Assembly: GCF_003934165.1 (NCBI RefSeq)
Contig: NZ_RKST01000036.1
Span: 1-34,012 of the forward strand
Origin: Borborobacter arsenicus
GTDB lineage: Bacteria; Pseudomonadota; Alphaproteobacteria; Rhizobiales; Rhizobiaceae
Reading direction: 5' to 3'
DNA: 34,012 bases
Under the pieces are notes generated by a model. It made no database searches. It saw nothing but the letters and a program-made list of their open reading frames with translations, and was not told the DNA's origin. The stretch's first letter is position 1. Every line of letters begins with the position of its first letter. This document shows, in pieces, positions 9,411-16,905 of the stretch. The translations under genes were made by a program, and so were the position numbers.

Positions 9411-9500
9411 ATATGTTGTCGTGAACAAAACGGGAAATCGACTGGATCACTGATTCGTCGCCGCTTCGTTCTATTTTTGGCTGGAATGTTAATCTCGCTG
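9411..9500 (+). repeat. ~90-bp direct repeat, copy A (most diverged)
   Basis: Begins ATATGTTGTCGTGAACAAAA and continues to a core GATTCGTCGCCGCTTCGTTC near 9452-9471 and a GTTAA at 9488. Shares the order of these blocks with copies B and C but carries only one GANTC site. Confidence 0.7.
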
Positions 9501-9683
9501 AGGCTGGTCTTCGTGAAGCTGGTCATCCATCGTTAAACAATGGTGTCGGTTCCTTGACGCCGCCACTCTCTTGCGGCCTCCGATCGGGCCTCAACCTGAA
9601 AAGCTTAACGAGCGTGCCGGATTCGGTCGAAAATCGCTGGTCGACCGATTCAGCATGTGGGCCATTAGCGCCTGTCAAGTCCT

Positions 9684-9773
9684 ACATCTTGTAGGGAACA
9701 AAGCCGGAAACCGGTTGAATCAGCGATTCGTCGCCGATTCGTTCCGCATTTGAACGAAAGGTTAACCGGCTCA
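9684..9773 (+). repeat. ~90-bp direct repeat, copy B
   Basis: Begins ACATCTTGTAGGGAACAAAG. The core GATTCGTCGCCGATTCGTTC lies at 9725-9744 and is preceded by GAATCAGC. A GTTAA follows at 9761. It holds three GANTC sites within 24 bases. Confidence 0.75.
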
Positions 9774-9930
9774 GAGATCGCGGGAGCACTGGCGGGAAAA
9801 CATATTATATTTCAATAGCTTACCAAGATTTATATTTGTTGTGTCCGCAAAAGTTAACATCAGGGCGTGAGTCTGATGATGCCGGAAAAGCGGTGATTCA
9901 GCATCTGGTGGAATCATCGGCCAAAACACT

Positions 9931-10018
9931 AGATGTTGGGGTGAACAAAAGCTGAATCCGATGGAGTCAGCGATTCGTCGCCGATTCGTTCCAGACTCGT
10001 TCCGCCGTTAATTGTCCA
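9931..10018 (+). repeat. ~90-bp direct repeat, copy C
   Basis: Begins AGATGTTGGGGTGAACAAAA. The core at 9972-9991 is identical to that of copy B, and a GTTAA follows at 10007. It has five GANTC sites within 45 bases and ends about 50 bp before the helicase start. Confidence 0.75.
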
Positions 10019-10069
10019 ACATTCCGCTTTCGTTTCCGCGTTTGACTGCCTATCTGTCGAGAGGAGAAC

Positions 10070-13000
10070 TTGCCCGGAAATTACCGCGTTGGCCTGTCAT
10101 CATGGCTTGCGAGGCGCCGCGTGGGAAAGGCCGAACCGCCTGCGATGAATATCCAGCCCCGACAAACCGAACCGCTTCTGCTTTCCGGCCGCGACGTGAC
10201 GGCCGTGCTGGGGCCGACCAATACGGGCAAGACGCATCTGGCGATCGAGCGGATGGTGGCGCATGAAAGCGGCATCATCGGCCTGCCGCTCCGGCTTCTG
10301 GCCCGCGAGGTCTATGGGCGCGTCTGCGAAAAAGTCGGTGCGCATAAGGTTGCGCTGGTCACCGGCGAGGAAAAGATCCTGCCGGCCGGTGCGCGCTATT
10401 CCGTCTGCACGGTCGAGGCGATGCCGCGCGAGACCGATGCCGCCTTCGTGGCGATCGACGAGGTGCAACTCGCCGGCGATCTGGAGCGCGGCCACATCTT
10501 CACCGACCGCATCCTGCATCTGCGCGGCAGGCAGGAGACGCTGCTTCTCGGGGCCGCGACCATGCGGGGCATATTGGAGCGGCTCTTGCGCGGCGTTTCG
10601 GTCGTCACCCGGCCGCGCCTGTCGCATCTGGCCTATTCCGGTTCCAAGAAGCTCACCCGTCTGCCGCGCCGCTCGGCGGTGGTCGCCTTCTCGGCCGACG
10701 AGGTCTATGGCATTGCCGAACTGATCCGCCGCCAGCGTGGCGGCGCGGCGGTCGTGCTTGGCGCGCTGAGCCCGCGCACCCGCAACGCCCAGGTCGCGCT
10801 CTACCAGAATGGCGACGTCGATTATCTGGTTGCCACCGACGCCATCGGCATGGGGCTCAATCTCGATCTCGACCATGTCGCCTTCGCGCAGAACCGCAAA
10901 TTCGACGGTTTCCAATATCGCAACCTGACGGCGGCCGAACTCGGCCAGATCGCCGGCCGCGCAGGCAGGCATGTGCGCGACGGCACTTTCGGGGTCACGG
11001 GCCAGGTCGATCCGTTCGATGAGGAACTGGTCGAAAAGATCGAGGGCCATGACTTCGAGCCGGTGAAGGTGCTGCAATGGCGCACGGCGCAGTTCGACTT
11101 TTCCAGCCTCGATGCGTTGAAGCGCTCCATCGAGGCGACCGCACCGGTCGAGGGGTTGACGCGGGCGCTCCCGGCTGTCGATGCGCAGGCGCTGGAGCAG
11201 TTGTCGCGTGACCCAGACGTCAAGCCTCTCGCAACCGGTCGCGACCGGGTGGCGCTGTTGTGGGAAGTCTGCGCGCTGCCCGACTATCGCCGCATCGCGC
11301 CGGCGCAGCATGCCGACCTGATCGCCTCGATCTTCGTGGATATCGCCGATCGCGGCCATGTCGATGAAAACTACATGGCCGAACAGGTGCGCCGGGCCGA
11401 CACGACAGAGGGCGACATCGACACCTTGTCCCATCGCATCGCCCAGATCAGGACCTGGACTTATGTGTCCAACAGGCCAGGCTGGCTGGCCGATCCGGCA
11501 CACTGGCAGGAAAAAACACGTGAGATCGAAGACAGATTGTCGGATGCGCTGCATGAGCGGTTGACGAAACGCTTCGTAGACCGCAGGACTTCCGTCCTCA
11601 TGCGCCGCCTTAGAGAAAATACCATGCCAGAAGCAGAAATCAGCCCGACCGGAACCGTCCTTGTGGAAGGACACCATGTCGGGGAATTGCAAGGGTTCAG
11701 GTTCACCGCCGACCAGAGCGCGGCGGGCGAGGATGGGAAGGCCGTGAAAGCGGCCGCCCAGAAGGCGCTCGGCGTCGAGTTCGAACTGCGGGCGGAGCGC
11801 TTTTCGATTTGCGCCAATGGCGACCTCGCACTGGGGTCTGACGGCACATTGCGCTGGATCGGCGCGCCGGTCGGCACGCTCGTGGCAAGCGAGGATGTGC
11901 TGAAGCCGCGCGTGATCCTGTTTGCCGATGAGCAACTGACCGGCCCGGCCCGCGACAAGGTGGCGGCGCGCGCCGAGCGTTTCGTCAATTTCCAGATCGA
12001 AAGCCTGCTCAAGCCGCTGATCGACCTGAAAAATGCCGAACAGCTCGCCGGCATTGCGCGCGGCATCGCTTTCCAGCTCGTCGAGAATTTCGGCCTGATC
12101 AACCGGCGCGACATTGCCGCCGACATCAAGGCGCTGGATCAGGAGGGACGGGCCGCCCTGCGCCGCTTCGGCGTGCGCTTTGGTGCCTATCACATCTTTG
12201 TGCCCGCCCTTCTGAAACCTGCCCCCGCCGGGCTGGTGACGCTGCTTTGGGCACTGGCCAATGACGGCAAGGACAAGCCCGGTTTCGGTGACGTGGTCAA
12301 TGCGCTGGCGGCTGGCCGCACCTCCGTCGTCATCGATCCGGCTTTCGACAAGGCGTTCTACAAGCTTGCCGGTTTCCGCAATCTTGGCCGTCGCGCGGTG
12401 CGCGTCGATATCCTCGAACGCCTGGCCGACCTGATCCGCCCGGCGCTCGCCTGGAAAACCGGAACGGGCCCACGCCCGGACGGGGCCTATGACGGCAATG
12501 TCTTCCTGGTGACGCCGGCGATGATGTCGATCCTGGGGGCGACAGCCGAAGACATTGAAGAAATCCTGAAGGGGCTCGGCTATCGCGCCGAAGCCAAGCC
12601 GGCTATCGAGGTGAAGGCACGGCTGGAGGCGCTTGATGAAGCCACGCGACAGGCCGCGCAATCAGCGTTGACGGCGAAAGCCGCCGAGCAGCAGGCGGTG
12701 AACGAGGCCGCTTCCGCATCGGGTGAGGCTGCCGAGACTGTTGTGGCCGAGCCGGAAGGCGGTGCAGCGGTCGCTGAAACGGGGGAAGCTGCGGGAGCCG
12801 AGGTTCACTCGGCCATTGCGGAAGATACCGCTGCCGAACCGGCAATGGGCGAAGCCGCCTCGGAGGAGCAGCCCGCGTCGCTAGACGCGCCGGAATCAGG
12901 CTCGCTGGCCGAGGCCGTGGAAGCGGAGCCTGCATCTGAGGCCTCCGAGATTGAAAATGCTGGAGTGCCTTCCTCGGAAGAAGGGCCTGACGCCGCTATC

Positions 13001-13402
13001 GCAGCATCGGCACCGGAAACACCTGCCGAGGAACCGAAACCGATCCTTCTGTGGCGGCCGGCACGATTCGAGCAGCGTCCGCGTCATCGTCAAGACAATC
13101 GCCAGCGTGGCGGACAGGCGGAGGCCCGCGGCAACGCCGGCGCCCAGCGCAAGGAGGGCGAACGTCCAGCCCGTGATGGCGACAGGCAGGGTCGTGAACA
13201 GGGCGGGAAGCAACGTTTCGACCGCAGCAAGTTCAAGGGCAAGCACGGCAGGCCAAATGTCGAAGGGGGGCGCCCCGATCGGCGCGAGGATCGCCCTAAG
13301 GGCGGTTTTCAGGCAAAGCCGCGCGAGGAACGGCCCGCGCGCATCGATCCGGATTCGCCCTTTGCCAAGCTCGCCGCGCTGCGCGACCAGCTCAAGAAGT
13401 AG
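10070..13402 (+). CDS. Suv3-like superfamily 2 helicase with charged C-terminal tail
   Basis: A 1110-residue protein related to the mitochondrial RNA helicase Suv3. Walker A is GPTNTGKT at 48-55, motif II is DEVQ at 130-133, motif V is ATDAIGMGLN at 255-264, and motif VI is QIAGRAGR at 293-300. Family-typical regions follow to about residue 850. The last ~260 residues are low in complexity: first Ala/Glu-rich and acidic, then Arg/Gly/Gln-rich and strongly basic, ending in DSPFAKLAALRDQLKK. The basic part suggests nucleic-acid binding. The TTG at 10070 follows GAGAGGAG. ATG at 10145, closer to where homology starts, has no clear ribosome site but remains a real alternative. It abuts the S4 gene with no gap, suggesting co-translation and a shared RNA role. 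The substrate is unknown. Confidence 0.88.
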   Translation: MPGNYRVGLSSWLARRRVGKAEPPAMNIQPRQTEPLLLSGRDVTAVLGPTNTGKTHLAIERMVAHESGIIGLPLRLLAREVYGRVCEKVGAHKVALVTGEEKILPAGARYSVCTVEAMPRETDAAFVAIDEVQLAGDLERGHIFTDRILHLRGRQETLLLGAATMRGILERLLRGVSVVTRPRLSHLAYSGSKKLTRLPRRSAVVAFSADEVYGIAELIRRQRGGAAVVLGALSPRTRNAQVALYQNGDVDYLVATDAIGMGLNLDLDHVAFAQNRKFDGFQYRNLTAAELGQIAGRAGRHVRDGTFGVTGQVDPFDEELVEKIEGHDFEPVKVLQWRTAQFDFSSLDALKRSIEATAPVEGLTRALPAVDAQALEQLSRDPDVKPLATGRDRVALLWEVCALPDYRRIAPAQHADLIASIFVDIADRGHVDENYMAEQVRRADTTEGDIDTLSHRIAQIRTWTYVSNRPGWLADPAHWQEKTREIEDRLSDALHERLTKRFVDRRTSVLMRRLRENTMPEAEISPTGTVLVEGHHVGELQGFRFTADQSAAGEDGKAVKAAAQKALGVEFELRAERFSICANGDLALGSDGTLRWIGAPVGTLVASEDVLKPRVILFADEQLTGPARDKVAARAERFVNFQIESLLKPLIDLKNAEQLAGIARGIAFQLVENFGLINRRDIAADIKALDQEGRAALRRFGVRFGAYHIFVPALLKPAPAGLVTLLWALANDGKDKPGFGDVVNALAAGRTSVVIDPAFDKAFYKLAGFRNLGRRAVRVDILERLADLIRPALAWKTGTGPRPDGAYDGNVFLVTPAMMSILGATAEDIEEILKGLGYRAEAKPAIEVKARLEALDEATRQAAQSALTAKAAEQQAVNEAASASGEAAETVVAEPEGGAAVAETGEAAGAEVHSAIAEDTAAEPAMGEAASEEQPASLDAPESGSLAEAVEAEPASEASEIENAGVPSSEEGPDAAIAASAPETPAEEPKPILLWRPARFEQRPRHRQDNRQRGGQAEARGNAGAQRKEGERPARDGDRQGREQGGKQRFDRSKFKGKHGRPNVEGGRPDRREDRPKGGFQAKPREERPARIDPDSPFAKLAALRDQLKK

Positions 13403-13789
13403 ATGACGGCGGAGGGTCGCCAGCGCATCGACAAATGGCTGTTCTTTTCGCGCGCGGTCAAGTCACGTTCGCTTGGTGCGAAACTGGTCCAGGCGGGACG
13501 TGTACGACTAAATGGCGAGAAGATCAGCCAGCCGGCAGAGTCTGTTAGGCCAGGCGATGTGCTGACCCTGACGCTGGATCGGCGCATCCTCGTCTACAAG
13601 GTGCTGGCGCCAGGCAGCCGCCGCGGCCCCGCCGAGGAAGCGCGAACCCTTTACGAGGATATGTCGCCTGAGCCTACTCCCCCCGGCCAGGCGCCGATGG
13701 ATGCGCAAGTTCCCTTGCGCGATCTGGGAAGCGGCCGGCCTACCAAGCGCGAAAGACGTCAGATCGACCGCCTGCGCGGTAACGACTGA
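13403..13789 (+). CDS. S4-domain RNA-binding protein (Hsp15-like)
   Basis: A 128-residue basic protein. Its S4 fold at about residues 7-70 shows the usual QRIDKWLFFSRAVKSR start and LVQAGRVRLNG turn. S4 proteins of this size related to Hsp15 bind structured RNA, and Hsp15 itself handles stalled 50S subunits. Beyond the S4 domain is a Pro-rich linker and a basic end, RPTKRERRQIDRLRG. The ATG directly follows the TAG of the helicase gene (bases 13400-13405), so translation is probably coupled. The next gene, ferredoxin, lies 232 bp away. The exact target is unknown. Confidence 0.9.
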   Translation: MTAEGRQRIDKWLFFSRAVKSRSLGAKLVQAGRVRLNGEKISQPAESVRPGDVLTLTLDRRILVYKVLAPGSRRGPAEEARTLYEDMSPEPTPPGQAPMDAQVPLRDLGSGRPTKRERRQIDRLRGND

Positions 13790-14021
13790 CAAGTGGCCCC
13801 GGATTCACGGCTCCGGTCGATGTCGTATCTGTCGCCGTTACGGGCAATTCTAGTCCTTGCAAGAGTTCGGCAAAGTGGTTACCTGACGCGTGTCCGGCGC
13901 ATGGGTTCGAGGAAATCGAGTGGATTTTTGAGGCGCGTGCGTCGATCCACAAGGCTGCGGCGCCTTTTGCATCGCTCGAGGCGGCGTTGTCGTGGGAGAC
14001 ACCAAGTCCCGGAGCAGCACT

Positions 14022-14360
14022 ATGACCTATGTCGTGACCGAAAATTGCATCAAGTGCAAATATATGGATTGCGTCGAGGTCTGTCCGGTGGACTGCTTCT
14101 ACGAAGGCGAGAACATGCTCGTCATCCACCCCGACGAATGCATCGACTGTGGGGTCTGCGAGCCCGAATGCCCGGCCGACGCGATCAAGCCGGATACCGA
14201 GCCCGGACTGGAGCAATGGCTTCAGCTCAATGACGAATATGCCTCCAAATGGCCTAACATCACAGCCAAGAAAGATGCACCGGAGGATGCCAAGGCGTTC
14301 GACGGCATGGAAGGCAAATTCGAGACGTATTTTTCAGCGGAGCCAGGCCAAGGCGACTAA
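14022..14360 (+). CDS. fdxA: 7Fe ferredoxin (3Fe-4S/4Fe-4S)
   Basis: A 112-residue low-potential electron carrier of the FdxA family. Cys9, Cys17 and Cys50 fit a 3Fe-4S cluster, and Cys21, Cys40, Cys43 and Cys46 fit a 4Fe-4S cluster, by analogy with Azotobacter ferredoxin I. Cys12 and Cys25 match its two free cysteines. The C-terminal ~50 residues form the usual extension ([12 protein letters not shown]). ATG at 14022 follows GGAG; the frame opens 30 bases earlier but the family begins [10 protein letters not shown]. Its redox partner is not evident from context. The fdxA-carD order is, from memory, common in related genomes. Confidence 0.95.
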   Translation: MTYVVTENCIKCKYMDCVEVCPVDCFYEGENMLVIHPDECIDCGVCEPECPADAIKPDTEPGLEQWLQLNDEYASKWPNITAKKDAPEDAKAFDGMEGKFETYFSAEPGQGD

Positions 14361-14698
14361 GACTAAAGTTGAGCATTTTTGTCCGCTTGGCGTCCGGGAG
14401 GGCGCAAGCGCCTTCGCGCCTGCAGCAAACCCTTGATTCTTGCAAGTTTTTGTGTTAAGTATCCACACAATATGCCGCTGACACATCGTCGATCTATGGC
14501 GCTACGCCCTAATCACTGAAAGGTGACGCAAGTACCGGACCGAGGCGACTTGGGCCGACAGGCGCGATAAGGCGCGTGTTCGGCTCGGCTTTCAGGACCG
14601 GCGGTTCACCTCGTTTGCGGCATCCCTTCGGCCTCTAAGGGCCGTGCCACAGGTCTGCCGGCGTGCTAGCCGGGACCACAGAAGGAGTGCAGGGCGTA
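14361..14698. other. 338-bp spacer upstream of carD
   Basis: No gene is supported. A short GGCGC-AA-GCGCC hairpin at about 14401-14412 may end fdxA transcription but has no T tract. An inverted repeat, TTGTGT (14450-14455) and ACACAA (14465-14470), sits in an A+T-richer patch that probably contains the carD promoter; no convincing -35/-10 pair was found. The following ~200 bases form a G+C-rich leader with local pairings (for example CTGAAAG with CTTTCAG), matching no RNA family that I recognise. Confidence 0.45.
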
Positions 14699-15286
14699 AT
14701 GGCAACCACCACCTCGCAAAAGAAGTCGACAGCAGGCCGTCACGGCTTCAAGACCGGCGAGTATATCGTCTACCCGGCGCATGGCGTCGGCCAGATCGTG
14801 ACCATTGAAGAACAAGAAGTCGCAGGCCACAAGCTGGAACTCTTCGTCATCGATTTCCAGAAAGACAAGATGCGCCTGAAGGTGCCGGTGGCCAAGGCCA
14901 CGTCGATCGGCATGCGCAAGCTGTCGGAGACGGATTATGTCGATCGCGCGCTCAAGGTGCTGCAGGGCCGCGCCCGCGTGAAGCGCACCATGTGGTCGCG
15001 CCGTGCGCAGGAATATGATGCCAAGATCAACTCCGGCGACCTGATCTCGATCTCGGAGGTCGTGCGCGACCTGTTCCGCGCCGAGAACCAGCCCGAGCAG
15101 TCCTATTCCGAGCGCCAGCTTTATGAAGCGGCACTTGACCGCATGGCGCGCGAAATCGCTGCGGTGAACCGGCTGTCGGAAACCGAAGCGGTGCGCTTGA
15201 TCGAGAGCAATCTTGCCAAGGGCCCCAAGCGGGGTGCCAAGGCAGAGGCCGACAATGAGGAAGCCGAGCAGGAAGAAGCGGCATAA
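14699..15286 (+). CDS. carD: CarD family transcriptional regulator
   Basis: A 195-residue RNA polymerase-binding regulator. The N-terminal Tudor-like RNAP-interacting domain (about 15-75) contains FKTGEYIVYPAHGVGQI and KMRLKVPVAKA. The helical C-terminal domain (about 80-175) contains VLQGRARVKRTMWSRRAQEYDAKI. In characterised bacteria CarD stabilises open promoter complexes, notably at rRNA promoters. The end is an Ala/Glu-rich acidic tail. ATG at 14699 precedes the conserved region; GTG at 14663 is in frame but less likely. AAGGAG lies somewhat far upstream (about 11 bases) and a nearer AGGG is present. A strong intrinsic terminator follows. Confidence 0.95.
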   Translation: MATTTSQKKSTAGRHGFKTGEYIVYPAHGVGQIVTIEEQEVAGHKLELFVIDFQKDKMRLKVPVAKATSIGMRKLSETDYVDRALKVLQGRARVKRTMWSRRAQEYDAKINSGDLISISEVVRDLFRAENQPEQSYSERQLYEAALDRMAREIAAVNRLSETEAVRLIESNLAKGPKRGAKAEADNEEAEQEEAA

Positions 15287-15306
15287 GCTTCCAGGAGACG
15301 TTTTTG

Positions 15307-15337
15307 AAAACCCGGCCCAGGCGGCCGGGTTTTTTGT
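15307..15337 (+). terminator. intrinsic terminator after carD
   Basis: AAAACCCGGCC pairs with GGCCGGGTTTT around a 5-base loop and runs into a T tract, 20 bases past the carD stop. Confidence 0.87.
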
Positions 15338-15439
15338 TTGAGCAATGCGCAGTGGCGGAGTGTGGCGCGGGCCTGTTTGCGCTTGCCACCTTGCCACGGG
15401 CGCCTACAATCACGGGCAGGTCGAGCAGGGAGCGTTGCC

Positions 15440-15631
15440 ATGAATGAAGATGCTTTCAACATGTCCATCCGCAAATTCCTCAAGGAAGTCGGGGTTACCT
15501 CGCAACGTGCTATCGAGGCTGCAGTGCGCGACGGCAAGGTGAGCGGCAACAAACTGCGTGTGCGCATGACGCTGACCGCCGAAGGCACCAGCCTCAACCA
15601 CGAGGTGGACGGCGAAATCAAGCTGACCTGA
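15440..15631 (+). CDS. small conserved protein, DUF6494-like
   Basis: A 63-residue protein that resembles, from memory, the small DUF6494 family. It begins MNEDAFNMSIRKFLKEVGVT, continues SQRAIEAAVRDGKVSG, and ends in a beta-rich MTLTAEG...HEVDGEIKLT segment. No catalytic residues, signal peptide or membrane helix are visible, and the family's function is unknown to me. ATG at 15440 follows GGGAG; an upstream in-frame extension from 15338 is Arg-rich and implausible. It is transcribed separately from carD, since a terminator lies between them. Confidence 0.85.
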   Translation: MNEDAFNMSIRKFLKEVGVTSQRAIEAAVRDGKVSGNKLRVRMTLTAEGTSLNHEVDGEIKLT

Positions 15632-15635
15632 TCGC

Positions 15636-15661
15636 GGTGCCGCCAGAGGTAGGCCGGCACC
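15636..15661 (+). terminator. possible weak terminator
   Basis: GGTGCCG (15636-15642) and CGGCACC (15655-15661) form a 7-bp stem with a 12-base loop just past the stop of the DUF6494-like gene. There is no T tract. Confidence 0.3.
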
Positions 15662-15893
15662 TGGCTCAGCCGGTTGGTCAACTGACCCGGAAGCCTAACC
15701 CTGCCGGCCTGCGATGCGTTTTGGCCGTGACCCATCGATCACAGCATTCAGGCGCGCGACTGACAATCTGCACCTGAAATATTGGCCCCAATCCCGTCTC
15801 GGAGCGCTCAAGCGTCCGAGCCCGTCCGCCCGCGTAAAACCCAATCCCTCTGCGAGCCGGCACGCGCCCACAAGCATATTGCAGGATCGGGGC

Positions 15894-15918
15894 GGAACAT
15901 TCCTTGGAAATCAGCGTT
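15894..15918 (+). promoter_or_regulatory. EcfG (RpoE2)-type promoter for rpoH2
   Basis: GGAAC (15894-15898) and CGTT (15915-15918) are separated by 16 bases, an exact fit to the general-stress sigma factor EcfG consensus. The site lies 105 bp upstream of the rpoH start, in a 392-bp spacer with no gene and no other clear motif. In Sinorhizobium meliloti, RpoE2 is known to drive rpoH2. Confidence 0.75.
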
Positions 15919-16023
15919 CTAAAGCCTGTAGGGCACAGCGCCGCATAGTCAACCCCGGCCCGGTTTGGAGGCAAGCGCGGTTCATCGACCAGCCGCGAAG
16001 GCGCCGGAGATCAGGAGCGCAAA

Positions 16024-16884
16024 ATGACCGAGGATACCGCCAAGCGGACCATGATCCGAGCTGCCATGAAGGCACCCTATCTGGATCGGGAGGAAGAGCA
16101 CGACCTGGCATTGCGGTGGCGGGACCACCATGACCAGGCCGCCATGCACCGTATCACCACGGCGCATATGAGGCTGGTCATCGCCATGGCGGCAAAGTTC
16201 CGCTATTTCGGCCTGTCGATGGGAGATCTCATCCAGGAAGGCCATATCGGCCTGCTGGAAGCGGCGGCGCGTTTCGAACCGGACCGCGAGGTCCGTTTCT
16301 CGACCTATGCCACCTGGTGGATCCGCGCTTCCATGCAGGACTACATATTGCGCAACTGGTCCATCGTGCGGGGCGGCACCAGTTCGGCGCAAAAGGCGTT
16401 GTTCTTCAACCTGCGGCGGCTGCGCGCCAAGCTGGCGCAAGGGTCCGAGACGCTCTCAGGCACGTCGCTCTACAAGGAAATCTCCTCGACGCTGGGCGTT
16501 CCCGAGGCCGATGTGGCAATGATGGATTCCCGGCTCTCGGCCCCGGACACCTCGCTCAATGCGCCTCTCATCGATGATGGCGGAGCGTCCTCCGACCGCA
16601 TGGATTTCCTGGTTTCGGACGATCCGCTTCCGGATGAGATCGTCGGCGAGGCAATAGATATAGAGCGGCGTTCGGGATGGCTCAGAAACGCGCTTGGCGT
16701 GCTCAATGAGCGGGAGCTGCGCATCATTGCCGAACGCAGGCTGCAGGAAGAAGGCGCGACGCTGGAATCGCTCGGCCAGACGCTCGGCATTTCCAAGGAG
16801 CGCGTACGCCAGATCGAAAGCCGCGCAATGGAGAAGCTCAAGACGGCACTGGTCAAGGAAAGCCCGGCTTTCCTGTCGGCGTGA
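16024..16884 (+). CDS. rpoH2: RNA polymerase sigma-32 factor, RpoH2 type
   Basis: A 286-residue heat-shock/stress sigma factor. Region 2 (about 45-115) contains GDLIQEGHIGLLEAAARF and STYATWWIRASMQDYI. The RpoH box follows as QKALFFNLRRLR near 122-133. Region 4 (about 225-275) ends in a helix-turn-helix with LGISKERVRQIESRAMEKL. The GGTSSAQ stretch before the box differs from the usual RpoH1 sequence. That difference, and the EcfG-type promoter upstream, favour the RpoH2 paralogue. It converges on the M48 protease gene with 21 bp between stops. Calling it rpoH2 rather than rpoH1 is an inference. Confidence 0.88.
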   Translation: MTEDTAKRTMIRAAMKAPYLDREEEHDLALRWRDHHDQAAMHRITTAHMRLVIAMAAKFRYFGLSMGDLIQEGHIGLLEAAARFEPDREVRFSTYATWWIRASMQDYILRNWSIVRGGTSSAQKALFFNLRRLRAKLAQGSETLSGTSLYKEISSTLGVPEADVAMMDSRLSAPDTSLNAPLIDDGGASSDRMDFLVSDDPLPDEIVGEAIDIERRSGWLRNALGVLNERELRIIAERRLQEEGATLESLGQTLGISKERVRQIESRAMEKLKTALVKESPAFLSA

Positions 16885-16905
16885 GCGAGTGCACCTCGCA
16901 GGGAT

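Larger units (their letters stand above)
9150..10069. other. 920-bp GANTC-rich region without a convincing gene
   Basis: No open frame here resembles a protein, and codon use is unlike the neighbours. Sixteen GANTC sites (the CcrM target) lie between 9183 and 9998, at 9183, 9348, 9452, 9620, 9647, 9717, 9725, 9736, 9869, 9895, 9911, 9954, 9964, 9972, 9983 and 9994. Chance at even base composition would give about three. An A+T-rich patch lies at 9798-9856. Several GTTAA motifs occur but no full TTAA-N7-TTAA box. No clear DnaA box was seen. The region separates aqpZ from the rightward helicase gene and presumably holds both promoters. Confidence 0.75.

Noticed and set aside
9411-10018. CRISPR-like or plasmid iteron array
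   Set aside because: Only three diverged copies about 250 bp apart, no regular short spacers, no cas or rep gene nearby.
9150-10069. Chromosomal replication origin
   Set aside because: GANTC sites and an A+T-rich patch are suggestive, but no DnaA box cluster and none of the usual neighbours (hemE, dnaA, parAB) were found, so it is reported only as a GANTC cluster.
10100-12661. 853-codon open frame antisense to the helicase gene
   Set aside because: High third-position GC on the helicase strand removes stops from the opposite strand; the translation is Arg/His/Gln-rich, has no recognisable motif, and the sense strand has clear helicase motifs.
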